DNA from: Lewinellaceae bacterium
GTDB lineage: Bacteria; Bacteroidota; Bacteroidia; Chitinophagales; Saprospiraceae
Direction of reading: 5' to 3'
Assembly (NCBI GenBank): GCA_020636225.1
Contig: JACJYI010000004.1
Span: 434,001 to 498,000, forward strand
DNA length: 64,000 nt
Part shown: in pieces, positions 7,501 through 14,991 of the stretch
Layout of the letters: each line of letters starts with the position of its first letter
Position numbering within the stretch: the first letter of the stretch is position 1
Made by a program: the position numbers and the translations under genes
Notes under the pieces: generated by a model
The model's database searches: none
What the model was told of the DNA's origin: nothing
The model's input: only the letters and a program-made list of their open reading frames with translations

Positions 7501-10331
7501 CGTATTTGATAATCATCGGCAATCTGGCACAGATCATACTGTGACACAGTCATGCAGTCTTCCACCTGACACCCTGCCCCATCCACCACCGTCACACAGT
7601 AGGTGCCATTGGGCAGACCTGACAGGTCTTCATGATATTCATTCTCTCCCGTTATCCCAGGGCCCGTCCAACGGGTCCAATAGGGCAACTGCCCATTAGA
7701 CAGTGTCAGATCGATGGCCCCATTAAAGCCATTGCTTGGGATTTCTGGTGTGACGAAAGCCTCGATCTGCGGGTGGGGATCATGGATGGTAAAACAACAA
7801 GAATAAACCGTTTGCACGGAATCTCGAATGCTCAAGCAGTATTCGCCATAACCGATCCCGATCAGGTCTTTGTCATAGCTGTACAGGTTGCCATCCTTCT
7901 CCCAGATGTATTGATAAGCACCAGGTGTGTACATATTCACAGTGAAGGCTCCCCATTGATTGAAGTCGCCACATACTGGCTCATGCTTCACTACCTCTAC
8001 ACACACTGGAATATTCCCGTCCACGAAATATTCCCCTGCGGCCGTACAACCTCGATCATCCTCAATGGTGACTCGGTATATCCCTCCCGAAAGGCTGGTA
8101 CGGTCTTCTTCCAGGCTCCCATCATTCCACCGGAATGTATAGGGCGGCTTGCCATCGGTAACCGTCAGGGCTATCGCTCCTAAATTCATGGTGGAGCAAG
8201 TGGGGCTGACTTCGGCATCAACGTGGATGGAGGAGCAATCTTCGATATGGATACATGCGTCAATGATACAGCAATTTGTATCTACAACCTCGTAACAGTA
8301 TATTCCCGGATTCAAACCTGACAAAAGAGTATCTGTCGATAAAATATTCCCATCAATATCCTTCCAAGTTATCGTCCAATCCTGGATGCCCGGAGAAACA
8401 TGTACAACAGCCCATCCATCTGACAGCCCCGAAGAATTCGATTTTTCATAAACAACGTCTAACGGGTCAATACAATCAATCGTTCTATTACGATCCGTGA
8501 AGTCCTGATCCCATAACTTGGCCGGACATAATTTGTACATAAACCTGTGAATCGTATCCAATCCTTCCGATTTGGGAATAGGACTCCAATCTTTTAATTC
8601 ATCTCCTGATGTATCCTCACGAAGGGGTAACGAATAAGGCCCGAACAACTGCTTTCCCTGATCAGTCTTTAAGGAGTTACCTAAGTTTAAAATTTGATTG
8701 CCTGACTGATCTACCCCTCGAATAAAAAGGGTATATTCAACACTGTCCTTTAAGTGAACAGCTCCCACAGTGGTAATGGTCCAAATGTTCTTGGCTGCAT
8801 TTGCATTTAATAGTGGCGTGGCCAATTTAAAATCAAACGCCCCTCTCAAACTATCAATCATCAATGAATCCATAGGTTCACTTGTATATACATTTATTGT
8901 CAAGGGCGCATCCGGTGCAAAATGAAAATCAATATTTTCATCACGATCAAATGTTATTCTACCATTTTTATCCAAATCACTATTTGAGCTGTCATACCAT
9001 TCCGCATCGTAAAACGGAGCATTATTCCCCTGACTGATCGTCACCCGGGACACATAGGGTCTGAAATTGTCCAAGGTAAAGGCAATCGTATCACTATTTG
9101 TAACCTGATTGCGAATATTCGTTACTTTGGCAAACAATTCATAATCTCCATCGGGATAGCGCGCGTTCAATGGCAGCTCCGCCGTCTTCAATGATCCACT
9201 AATATGGTATTTATGAATACGAGTATAAAAGTCTGAATAGTGATAAATATCATATGGCTGATTGGAATACCCACTATTATATGCTCGTGAATCCACTCCC
9301 GTTTTCGACCAGCTTCCAAAACTAGGATTAGGGTGGTTAACTATACTTTTTCCTAATAAACCTCCAAGTTCAATTTTTGACTCTTGCGATTTTCCGCTGA
9401 TGAGCTTGAAAGATGATTCACCAACCCCTTTTAATAGAAATTCCACATTATCAACATCAAATACATGATCATAACGCTTATTGCCTTCTCCACTTACACC
9501 GGTTTTCATTTTGACCTGTAAAGCCATTGGTGATACAGAGCCACCGAATTTATCATATTTAGGCAGGAACAAAGAACTGCTCTCATTACAAAATAACCTC
9601 AAATCATACAAGGTTCCAGCATAATTTATATATTGGAGAGGGTTGCTGGCATAAAAAGTACTTGGTGTTGAAAAAGATTCATTTATAGGTACTGTATTCA
9701 AGTGAAGGTGAGCCTGATTTTTGGCATCAGCATCTCCCAATGGAACTAGAGGAAATCCTCCTGTAATCTGACTTGTAGCAACAAGAGTATCGCCATTTAA
9801 TTCAACAAGTCCTCCATCTATTTGACCTAAAATATAGGTTAATGTCACTTTAATTCCATTTATCGTTACTTTTATTTTAAAGATTTGGGCCCATTTATTT
9901 GAATTTGGAGCAAGCATTTTTTTCAATACTATAGTTCCATGATTTTTACTATAATCGGTGCTTGAATTATCATAAACATGACCAAAAATATACCTATGAT
10001 CCCCAGATTGGTAACACAATTGTTTATAGGTAAATTGACTTGTACATAATCGATTAACATCAACAGTAGTTCCACCTTCTGGAGCTAATATCATATTCCA
10101 TTTGTCATTATTGCCGTCATCTTGTGCACAATTATAGTCTATTCCAAGATGGTAATTACTGGTATGTCGTCTAGGTCCAAAGTCATCAGCCACCGCATCC
10201 GCTGGGAACGTCATTGGCACCGAGTACATTGTATCAATAGGATTCCATTTCATAAACTGCAAATACTGCCCAGTTAGTATTTGTGGAATCCCTATTAAAA
10301 GGCCACTAATTGCAATAAAAATTTTAATCAT
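4581..10331 (-). CDS. Giant surface protein: M23-like peptidase domain, SprB-type repeats, type A T9SS sorting domain
   Basis: The 1916-residue product starts at 10331 (MIKIFIAISGLL, a good signal peptide). Residues about 40-230 resemble an M23/LytM metallopeptidase: H61-x-G-x-D65 (HLGIDYN), GH at residue 118 (YIFGHVYD) and H208-x-H210 (AHLHLN), so all usual zinc and catalytic positions appear present. A middle section of about 350 residues contains Ig-like strands. Then come many SprB-like repeats, with patterns such as PPYTFRWNDGS, LSGGIYRVTIEDDRGC, FQWDSGETTKNIY, PAGTYCLTVYDVTG. The last ~75 residues are a type A T9SS domain (VYPSLASKG ... GVYFVKFLSEKG). It probably acts outside the cell as an adhesin or matrix protein; peptidase activity is an inference. 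It overlaps the stop of the upstream gene by 8 bases, implying translational coupling. Codon use is AT-rich. Confidence 0.85.
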   Translation of the reverse strand: MIKIFIAISGLLIGIPQILTGQYLQFMKWNPIDTMYSVPMTFPADAVADDFGPRRHTSNYHLGIDYNCAQDDGNNDKWNMILAPEGGTTVDVNRLCTSQFTYKQLCYQSGDHRYIFGHVYDNSSTDYSKNHGTIVLKKMLAPNSNKWAQIFKIKVTINGIKVTLTYILGQIDGGLVELNGDTLVATSQITGGFPLVPLGDADAKNQAHLHLNTVPINESFSTPSTFYASNPLQYINYAGTLYDLRLFCNESSSLFLPKYDKFGGSVSPMALQVKMKTGVSGEGNKRYDHVFDVDNVEFLLKGVGESSFKLISGKSQESKIELGGLLGKSIVNHPNPSFGSWSKTGVDSRAYNSGYSNQPYDIYHYSDFYTRIHKYHISGSLKTAELPLNARYPDGDYELFAKVTNIRNQVTNSDTIAFTLDNFRPYVSRVTISQGNNAPFYDAEWYDSSNSDLDKNGRITFDRDENIDFHFAPDAPLTINVYTSEPMDSLMIDSLRGAFDFKLATPLLNANAAKNIWTITTVGAVHLKDSVEYTLFIRGVDQSGNQILNLGNSLKTDQGKQLFGPYSLPLREDTSGDELKDWSPIPKSEGLDTIHRFMYKLCPAKLWDQDFTDRNRTIDCIDPLDVVYEKSNSSGLSDGWAVVHVSPGIQDWTITWKDIDGNILSTDTLLSGLNPGIYCYEVVDTNCCIIDACIHIEDCSSIHVDAEVSPTCSTMNLGAIALTVTDGKPPYTFRWNDGSLEEDRTSLSGGIYRVTIEDDRGCTAAGEYFVDGNIPVCVEVVKHEPVCGDFNQWGAFTVNMYTPGAYQYIWEKDGNLYSYDKDLIGIGYGEYCLSIRDSVQTVYSCCFTIHDPHPQIEAFVTPEIPSNGFNGAIDLTLSNGQLPYWTRWTGPGITGENEYHEDLSGLPNGTYCVTVVDGAGCQVEDCMTVSQYDLCQIADDYQIRKPCPGQNTGKIKAICIPLNENEMFTYQWSDGQNDLGAGVSIDDLSPGTYYLTITSSLFACIEITTFILEEATPLLTEMTVVNACPNNPNGSVSFSIIQGEGPIMVTWPDGVKANPRSGLAAGDYIVTITDKHGCSQVQQVIIDHSVEYDVQYTAGCVEGDIAITMAADEAAIISWGMNPVPISVPYSGVVEDGTYLLNIVMPSCTLSESFTYENFTLDGSYEISYPCEDNSGGQISTVVSSNAPGSFTYQWNTGDTGSDLSPLALGTYCVTATNLFAPHCEWTTCVPVDQYFEVTIDVSASVIDPPCAPASNGSILPAVTSNSTGLLFQWDSGETTKNIYNKPAGTYCLTVYDVTGTCMATECFTLINKEQFDVYLNEINHTYGCSNGGPSGSIDITAYNYLPGSTLLSFQWNSGETTEDIFNKPAGMYSVTISNGEGCEIVQEYEIRCCWNNDAESNAPNFTVDEVNITSLSGPNTLDGALGLVVSTEPLYQNSWITYVWTNEQGEIIGNTAAIGNLPDGKYCVNISNGCGETQSFCKYIKYCAGYEISANAVIVNPCFFYVEGENPIIHDGSIEINPTNGYGYIASKWYSWVNDPNWCSDPNYNYPEQINSHDYNIQANITVQSPCNKSLILVDQAGCRDTFVFPYENGYRPWSNPMTCKAGQYCNDLPIGPQENGEYIIEDVQVILNESGDPVNCHGVKYCEFDDFHEFGQPVYGILNWGAYTSDQPDENGRCTAELACRISSYNYYLGEYIYPYQCCELEDVNYGFHVNSDTDETNNVVIDENTPVDSLCSAILFCDWDPEGPIYYFNPIPTEFDTCIYTNGSSAPQCWINFACPWSYPGNEYYGIMEVFMQPIVINDTLQCRGYPNCIPTVNKVPEALIRVQDNSYEDIMVYPSLASKGSPTYIKNSSSLLLSYRIYSTSGREVFSSAIEDGQIQSLILDLNAGVYFVKFLSEKGVYEFRKFIILNN

Positions 10332-11415
10332 GACTAAGAATTTGCTTTCTAAAGGCAATTAATTCAACAATTGATTTCCATGAACGATATTTTTTAAACC
10401 AATTCACTGTAAACTCTTTCATTTCTGAAGTTGTAATAATTCGATCATACAGTACTTCTTCTTGTGGATCGAATAAGTATTGATGCCTGCTAAGCTCTAT
10501 TGAATTAGGAAAGGTATAATCAACACATAACCATCCTGTTAATTCATCTTTTACCGGTTCGGCAATCCACATATCTGGATTTTCATTTTCGGACCGATAT
10601 ATTCGCAATGCTTTATCGATATCCCATATCTCAAATCCTTCATTCTGTGTTTTCATTCCCGCATTTTCGGCGGCCTCTATTGGCAAAATGGAAAACAGTA
10701 AATGGCTGCCATCATTTGCCACAACAGGTGTACTGGTTTTATAAGGAAACTCTTTACAGAATAATTTGCTGCCCTCTGTGTCAAGTACTACTTGGGTAGA
10801 TTTTGCTCCAAGCATCTTATTTGATTTGGAAACCTCATAAGCCGTATACGTCACTTCAATAAATTTACTCTTAGATTCGCTTCCATTCCCACTCACAATT
10901 GTATGTACCCAATGAGAGCCAAGTCCATCATCAGCAAGGTGCTCATCTTCGGGTAAAAATCTGATACCTTCCGAATCAAAGAAATAAGGCATCACTTTGA
11001 TACTATCATTTGGCTTTAAATATGGATTGTGTGCATCTACGTCGAATATTGATTGTAATTTATGCTGCGAGTCATAAAACTCGATCCGATCCATAACAGG
11101 CAGTTCATACTTAAAGTGCAGCTCCGTCCTTTCATTGTATCCTGTTCTAACATGATACTTCTGGATAAACAGCACCCCTGGTCTTGATTCCCATATTTTG
11201 AGTGGGTATTCATGGTCTTCTAAATGTATTTCTGTGCTGAACTTGCCATTCAACCGGATTTCAACTTGAACACCATGGACTGTTATTCTAATTGGAACTA
11301 TTGTATCCCCAATCGCAGGTGTGATATCCAAAACCTCTTCTGCAATATTAATCTCAACAGCACTTGCCACCATGCATGGCAGTATCATGATCAACAGTAT
11401 CCATATCCGTTTCAT
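10324..11415 (-). CDS. Secreted protein of unknown function, partner of the giant T9SS protein
   Basis: A 363-residue protein with a signal peptide (MKRIWILLIMILPCMVASA). The rest is beta-rich, with no domain I can name: it includes VDAHNPYLKPNDSIKVMPYFF and a C-terminal SMKEFTVNWFKKYRSWKS-like helix. It lacks an obvious T9SS sorting domain, so it may stay in the periplasm. Its TAA stop overlaps the ATG of the giant gene at 10331 (ATGATTAA arrangement), so the two are almost certainly one operon and may act together. AT-rich like the rest of the island. Confidence 0.7.
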   Translation of the reverse strand: MKRIWILLIMILPCMVASAVEINIAEEVLDITPAIGDTIVPIRITVHGVQVEIRLNGKFSTEIHLEDHEYPLKIWESRPGVLFIQKYHVRTGYNERTELHFKYELPVMDRIEFYDSQHKLQSIFDVDAHNPYLKPNDSIKVMPYFFDSEGIRFLPEDEHLADDGLGSHWVHTIVSGNGSESKSKFIEVTYTAYEVSKSNKMLGAKSTQVVLDTEGSKLFCKEFPYKTSTPVVANDGSHLLFSILPIEAAENAGMKTQNEGFEIWDIDKALRIYRSENENPDMWIAEPVKDELTGWLCVDYTFPNSIELSRHQYLFDPQEEVLYDRIITTSEMKEFTVNWFKKYRSWKSIVELIAFRKQILSHD

Positions 11416-11549
11416 CCGTATCTGATTTTAACTTCCAATTTACCCTTTTCTGAGCAAGGCATCAAGTCTCTTGCAAGGGTGACCTTTCTGTTGAGAACGT
11501 TAGCCGTGGCAAGACATTCCGTCGAAATATACAGAAAAAAAAGAAGTGC

Positions 11550-11570
11550 AGGTCATTCTTGACCTTTTTT
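11550..11570 (+). terminator. Short hairpin with T-tract before the XRE gene
   Basis: AGGTCA / TGACCT six-bp stem with a four-base loop, directly followed by six Ts. No plus-strand gene ends just before it, so it may be an attenuator-like or chance structure. Confidence 0.25.
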
Positions 11571-11599
11571 AAGCTGTCTTTTCCCTGTTTCCTTGCTTT

Positions 11600-11818
11600 G
11601 TGGAAGAGATCCATTTACTCGGAGAAATCGGGAAGCGACTGAAAGCATGCAGGAAGAAACGCAGGCTCACCCAGGCCCAACTGTCCTATGCGTGCCAGAC
11701 TGACCCTTCCTATATCCGAAAGATAGAAGCAGGGAAGGTCAATATCTCCGTGGTCCGATTGGCCTCCATCCTTGCTGCATTGGATATGTCTCTGCACGAG
11801 TTTCTGTGCGATCTGTAA
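11600..11818 (+). CDS. XRE-family HTH transcriptional regulator
   Basis: A 72-residue protein that is nearly all one helix-turn-helix (HTH_3) domain. The signature LTQAQLSYACQTDPSYIRKIEAGK at residues about 23-46 gives helix 2, turn and recognition helix, followed by ISVVRLASILAALDMSLHEFL. The start is GTG at 11600; TTGCTTTG ends on that same G and resembles a -7 box, so the start remains uncertain. Small XRE proteins like this often regulate mobile elements or toxin-antitoxin pairs, but no toxin gene is adjacent. It sits at the inner edge of the AT-rich island, next to the thiL remnant. Confidence 0.8.
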   Translation: MEEIHLLGEIGKRLKACRKKRRLTQAQLSYACQTDPSYIRKIEAGKVNISVVRLASILAALDMSLHEFLCDL

Positions 11819-11859
11819 GTTCCTATCCTCTTGTATGCGATGCACCTCTTGCCATTTGG

Positions 11860-11952
11860 ATCGTCCCTTCAGTGGATGGCTTTACCCTCCATACTACCGG
11901 TGGCAAGAGACACCCCTTAAAGGCACAGGGGTGGAATCACTTCGATCAATAG
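11860..11952 (+). pseudogene. thiL 3'-end remnant (30 codons plus stop)
   Basis: In frame from 11860 the sequence reads IVPSVDGFTLHTTGGKRH... to AQGWNHFDQ and TAG. The same region of the intact thiL reads IVPASDGFTLHTTGGKRH... to AQGWNHFG. The two are about 75% identical at DNA level over ~85 bases, and almost identical as protein. Nothing upstream of 11860 resembles thiL. The simplest reading is that this is the displaced original end of thiL, left beside trmB when an island inserted and replaced the end of the gene with its own copy. Confidence 0.85.
11926..11942 (+). repeat. 17-bp direct repeat in thiL remnant (putative right attachment core)
   Basis: Identical to 3375-3391 (CAGGGGTGGAATCACTT). 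See the island entry. Confidence 0.5.
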
Positions 11953-11990
11953 ACCGAATTTCAGTTGTTGAAAGGAGTACAACCTTTGGA

Positions 11991-12692
11991 CTATGGCATC
12001 GGATCCAGGGTAAACCGCACGTACTTGATGGTTTTCCCGGCTTCCAGGTGCATGCCTTCATAATAGGTCTTGAAGGCCAGTTCCGGCGTCGGCAACTCAC
12101 CAGCGTATATGTCATCCCAATGCCCGAGCACATGGGCAAAGGGTGTTTCCGCCAATGACTCCAGGGTGTAGGCATACAGTCCAGGGTCATCCGTCTTGAG
12201 GTGGATCACGCCACCATGCTTCAGGAGGGGACGATAGACCTGGAGGAAATGAGGACTGGTCAACCTCCGATTGACCTTGCTATCCCGGGGGAACGGATCG
12301 GGAAAGGTGATCCAGATCTCACTGATCTCCCCGGGTGCAAAGAAGGCATCCAGCATTTCAATCCGTGTTCGGAGAAAAGCCACGTTGGTCAGGTTTTCCT
12401 GCAGCGCCTTTCGGGCCCCCTGCCAGATACGGGCCCCCTTGATATCCACACCCAGAAAGTTCCGCTCCGGATACTGCCAGCCCAGGGCCAGGCTGTACTC
12501 ACCACGACCGCAGGCCAGCTCCAATGTCAACGGATGGGCGTTGCCAAAATGACCCTCCGACCAATGGCCCTTCAGGTCGACCTTCTTTCCACCCGGACCG
12601 CTAGCCGCCGGGTTTTTCTCATCAAAATTCTGATAGACATTGACAAACCCGTCCAGGTCAGCGAATTTATCCAGTTTGTTGCGTCTTGCCAC
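11991..12692 (-). CDS. trmB: tRNA (guanine-46-N7)-methyltransferase
   Basis: TrmB transfers a methyl group from S-adenosylmethionine to N7 of G46 in the tRNA variable loop. The 233-residue protein has the family features: an N-terminal MARRNKLDKFADL stretch common in Bacteroidota members, the SAM-binding LELACGRGEYSLALG (motif I), NFLGVDIKGARIWQGA, ISEIWITFPDPFPR (the conserved FPDPWPK-like motif), and a final TYYEGMHLEAGKTIKYVRF. Length is normal. A TACCTTTG promoter box lies 37 bases upstream of the start. It is separated from the thiL remnant by 38 bases. Confidence 0.95.
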   Translation of the reverse strand: MARRNKLDKFADLDGFVNVYQNFDEKNPAASGPGGKKVDLKGHWSEGHFGNAHPLTLELACGRGEYSLALGWQYPERNFLGVDIKGARIWQGARKALQENLTNVAFLRTRIEMLDAFFAPGEISEIWITFPDPFPRDSKVNRRLTSPHFLQVYRPLLKHGGVIHLKTDDPGLYAYTLESLAETPFAHVLGHWDDIYAGELPTPELAFKTYYEGMHLEAGKTIKYVRFTLDPMP

Positions 12693-12729
12693 GTCGTGTC
12701 AATAGTGATTTTAAGAGTCAAATGGAGCG

Positions 12730-12737
12730 CAAAGGTA
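12730..12737 (-). promoter_or_regulatory. -7 promoter element of trmB
   Basis: TACCTTTG on the minus strand, an exact TAnnTTTG match, 37 bases before the trmB ATG at 12692. Confidence 0.55.
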
Positions 12738-13371
12738 AGGTGAATCTCCCCGAGGTTGGGGCTTGTTGATGAAGAGACAGAGGGATGGGGGATCAGGAAT
12801 CAGGGATGCTTGCCCGCCGCAGGAGGGCTTGACCGCCGGGGCGGGAGGGATCAGGAATCAGGGATGAAACGTACCGGCTGCTTTATAACCGCCGGGGAGG
12901 TCAGCTGTCTAGGCAATCTCAAGGCGTAAGACGGCCAGCAGGTGTTTTGTAGGGGTGACTTTAGTCGCCCGTGAAGAAAGGGATAGGTGATTGCTAAGTC
13001 CAATGGGACTCTGGGACCGTGAGACGCTGGGAGAGCCGGTGGCTGAAAAGTGGGCAATATCAAGGCGGAAGTCGGAAAGCGGAAATCGGAAGTAACGTCA
13101 GACGTCAACAGGGATCAGGGATGCCTGCCCGCCGTGGCGGGAGGGGTCAGGGACTAAAAAACCATGGCCTTTTATCCGAGTCATCCTCAAATCCTGTAAA
13201 TCCTGATTCTGACAATTGGAGACGGAGGGATGAGGCGTTATTTCGTTATTGGGTGATTTCAACTGTCAACACGAATCCGGTAAGTACCCAGTGCGAAAAG
13301 CAAATAGCGAAGCGCGAAAAGCAAAGAGCATGCACTTCATACTAACCTCATCAAAACCATACCTGGAACAC
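12738..13371. repeat. Gene-free stretch with dispersed GC-rich palindromic repeats
   Basis: No credible gene. It carries copies of a repeat family also found at 23031-23080. Copy A (about 12786-12870) and copy B (13111-13154) contain GGGATC(A)GGGATG runs followed by a palindromic CCCGCCG(x)GGCGGGAGGG core. The sequence between them is low in complexity, with repeated GGAAATCGGAAG-type words. Function unknown. Confidence 0.6.
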
Positions 13372-13408
13372 AAAAAAAGCCCTGATGCAGAGAACACCAG
13401 GGCTTTTT
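13372..13408 (-). terminator. Rho-independent terminator of the OmpA-family gene
   Basis: A 10-bp stem (AGCCCTGATG / CACCAGGGCT, one G-T pair) flanked by seven As and five Ts, so it can work on either strand. It begins about 25 bases after the stop at 13433 on the minus strand. Confidence 0.85.
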
Positions 13409-13432
13409 CAATGACCTCACACCAGGGTGAGA

Positions 13433-14191
13433 TTACTTCATCAAACCAGACAGAGCACTCAGGCGAGGCAGGACCACAAACTCGGTACGGCGATTGGCAG
13501 AACGGCTGTCAGATGTTGCAGGATCGGCAGCATCGGCAGGGGCATGCTCACCACGACCGGCAGCAGTCAGTTGCTTGGGATCCACGCCATTCTTGACCAG
13601 CTCACGAACAACGGAAGTTGCACGGATCACGCTCAGGTCCCAGTTGTCTGCATAGCGAGCAGAGGAAATGGACCGATTGTCCGTATGGCCTTCCACCAGC
13701 ATGATCAGCTCGGGATTTGCCTTCAGCGTCTCGGCCAGGGTAGCGATAAAGTCCTTTCCTTCGCGGGAAAGGCGCACGGAACCGGAACGGAAGAGAATAG
13801 GCTGGGCATTGGTCAGGTACATGCGGTCATCACGCGTCTGTACGGTCAGTCCAGACTTCTCGTAGTAGCTCAGGGCGTTCTTCAACGCATCCTTCACCTT
13901 GCTCAACTCCGTTCCGCTGGCTTCGCCGGATTTCTTGGCAGCATCCAACTGGCTCTTCATGGCATCCAGGTCCTTCTGGGCCATGGTCATTTTGGAGTTC
14001 AGGTCATCACGCTCTTGTGACAACTGCATTTTTTCAGCTTCCATGGCCTTCAACTTGTTCTGGTTGTCAGCCAATGACTGAGCCAGTGCGTCCTTTTCAG
14101 CCATGAGTGCATTGTACTTCTTGTTCGATACACAGGACTGGCCCGCAACCGCCAAGACCAACAATGCAAGGAGGAGATTCAGATGTTTCAT
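13433..14191 (-). CDS. OmpA-family peptidoglycan-associated lipoprotein with coiled coil
   Basis: A 252-residue protein with a signal peptide ending in a lipobox-like VAGQSC (Cys20), so probably lipidated. Residues about 25-115 form a long coiled coil (repeated Asp/Glu/Lys heptads such as AMEAEKMQLSQERDDLNSKM). Residues about 125-245 are the OmpA C-terminal domain, with FRSGSVRLSREGKDFIATLA, EGHTDNRSI, NWDLSVIRATSVVREL, LTAAGRGE and the closing RSANRRTEFVV. Such proteins hold the outer membrane to peptidoglycan. It is monocistronic, with a promoter box at 14228-14235 and a terminator after the stop. Confidence 0.9.
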   Translation of the reverse strand: MKHLNLLLALLVLAVAGQSCVSNKKYNALMAEKDALAQSLADNQNKLKAMEAEKMQLSQERDDLNSKMTMAQKDLDAMKSQLDAAKKSGEASGTELSKVKDALKNALSYYEKSGLTVQTRDDRMYLTNAQPILFRSGSVRLSREGKDFIATLAETLKANPELIMLVEGHTDNRSISSARYADNWDLSVIRATSVVRELVKNGVDPKQLTAAGRGEHAPADAADPATSDSRSANRRTEFVVLPRLSALSGLMK

Positions 14192-14227
14192 ACTGGAGAA
14201 TTTGTTTCGAGTTCTTCGTTAGTCCGG

Positions 14228-14235
14228 CAAAGTTA
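14228..14235 (-). promoter_or_regulatory. -7 promoter element of the OmpA-family gene
   Basis: TAACTTTG on the minus strand (exact TAnnTTTG), 36 bases before the ATG at 14191. Confidence 0.5.
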
Positions 14236-14357
14236 CCATTTTGTTGGAACCTCCAAGGATTTCAGGATGGAATTCGGGATTCTTTGCTCAAGAAATCAGC
14301 CTCCAAAAGACACATCTACACATCCCAGCATGTATTTTTACCCCTAAACTCAAGACG

Positions 14358-14801
14358 ATGTACGATTTTCTGGTTCATTTTCATTCCGGCTGGCGCTGGG
14401 TTTTTCTCATTCTCCTGGTCCTGGCCCTGGTCAATAACCTGATCAAGTGGCGTCAGAATGCCACCCAGACCCCTGCCGACCAGAAATGGAACCTCTATGC
14501 CATGTCCGCCGCTCATCTTCAGCTGATCGTCGGGTTCATCCTCTACTTCATCAGCCCGAAGGTGCAGTTCGGAGGGGAAAGCATGTCCGACCCGGTCTTG
14601 CGTTTTTTCCTGGTGGAACACATGATCACCATGCTGGTGGCCATCATCCTGATCACCATCGGGTATTCCAGGGGCAAGCGCGGAGAAAATGAAACGGCCC
14701 GCTTCCGACTGGCCTTCTGGTTCTACCTTGGCGGACTGATCTTCGTCCTGGCCGGCATCCCCTGGCCCTGGAAGGAAGCCTACGGTGCCGGCTGGTTCTG
14801 A
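14358..14801 (+). CDS. Four-helix membrane protein of the Bacteroidota 'cytochrome B'-labelled family
   Basis: A 147-residue protein starting at MYDFLVHFHSGWRWVF; this start is chosen because the homologous family begins with M-Y-x-F-L-x-H-x-H-S-G-x-R-W and the in-frame sequence upstream is not protein-like. Four hydrophobic segments lie at about 13-30, 50-70, 83-103 and 115-135. The conserved histidines in HFHSGWRW, SAAHLQL and LVEHMI could bind haem, and the C-terminus is the typical IPWPW....GAGWF. Databases often label the family cytochrome B; no function is proven. It probably sits in the inner membrane. Confidence 0.75.
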   Translation: MYDFLVHFHSGWRWVFLILLVLALVNNLIKWRQNATQTPADQKWNLYAMSAAHLQLIVGFILYFISPKVQFGGESMSDPVLRFFLVEHMITMLVAIILITIGYSRGKRGENETARFRLAFWFYLGGLIFVLAGIPWPWKEAYGAGWF

Positions 14802-14891
14802 GCACCTAGCGAGGATATTAGCAATTATTTCATCTAACCGGGTTGCATGTGGCGGGAGAAGGGCGCAATTTTGCTTCATACATCCCTCCCA

Positions 14892-14966
14892 ATGACTGAA
14901 TACATCATGCTATTCATCCTCATGGTCGGTGCCCTCCTCCTGAACAACAAGGAGCAGATCGATTGA
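14892..14966 (+). CDS. Possible 24-residue membrane microprotein
   Basis: A short frame encodes MTEYIMLFILMVGALLLNNK and four more residues (EQID). It has one hydrophobic stretch and a charged C-terminus. It lies in the gap before the TonB-dependent receptor and ends just before that gene's promoter box. There is no homology evidence, so it may be chance. Confidence 0.3.
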   Translation: MTEYIMLFILMVGALLLNNKEQID

Positions 14967-14978
14967 ACCTCCCGGTTC

Positions 14979-14986
14979 TATCTTTG
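14979..14986 (+). promoter_or_regulatory. -7 promoter element of the TonB-dependent receptor gene
   Basis: TATCTTTG, exact consensus, only five bases before the ATG at 14992; predicts a leaderless or near-leaderless transcript. Confidence 0.6.
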
Positions 14987-14991
14987 CGGCC

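Larger units (their letters stand above)
3399..11859. mobile_element. AT-rich genomic island inserted at the thiL 3' end (putative, no integrase seen)
   Basis: The ~8.5 kb between the thiL stop and the thiL remnant at 11860-11952 is strikingly AT-rich compared with thiL and trmB on either side. It holds a type B T9SS protein, a giant type A T9SS protein with its upstream partner, and an XRE regulator. Duplicated gene ends bordering a compositionally foreign block are what site-specific integration into a gene 3' end leaves behind. No recombinase, transposase or tRNA lies within it, so it is at best a decayed or non-autonomous element. The 202 bases before 3601 contain no gene or clear signal. 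Confidence 0.55.
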
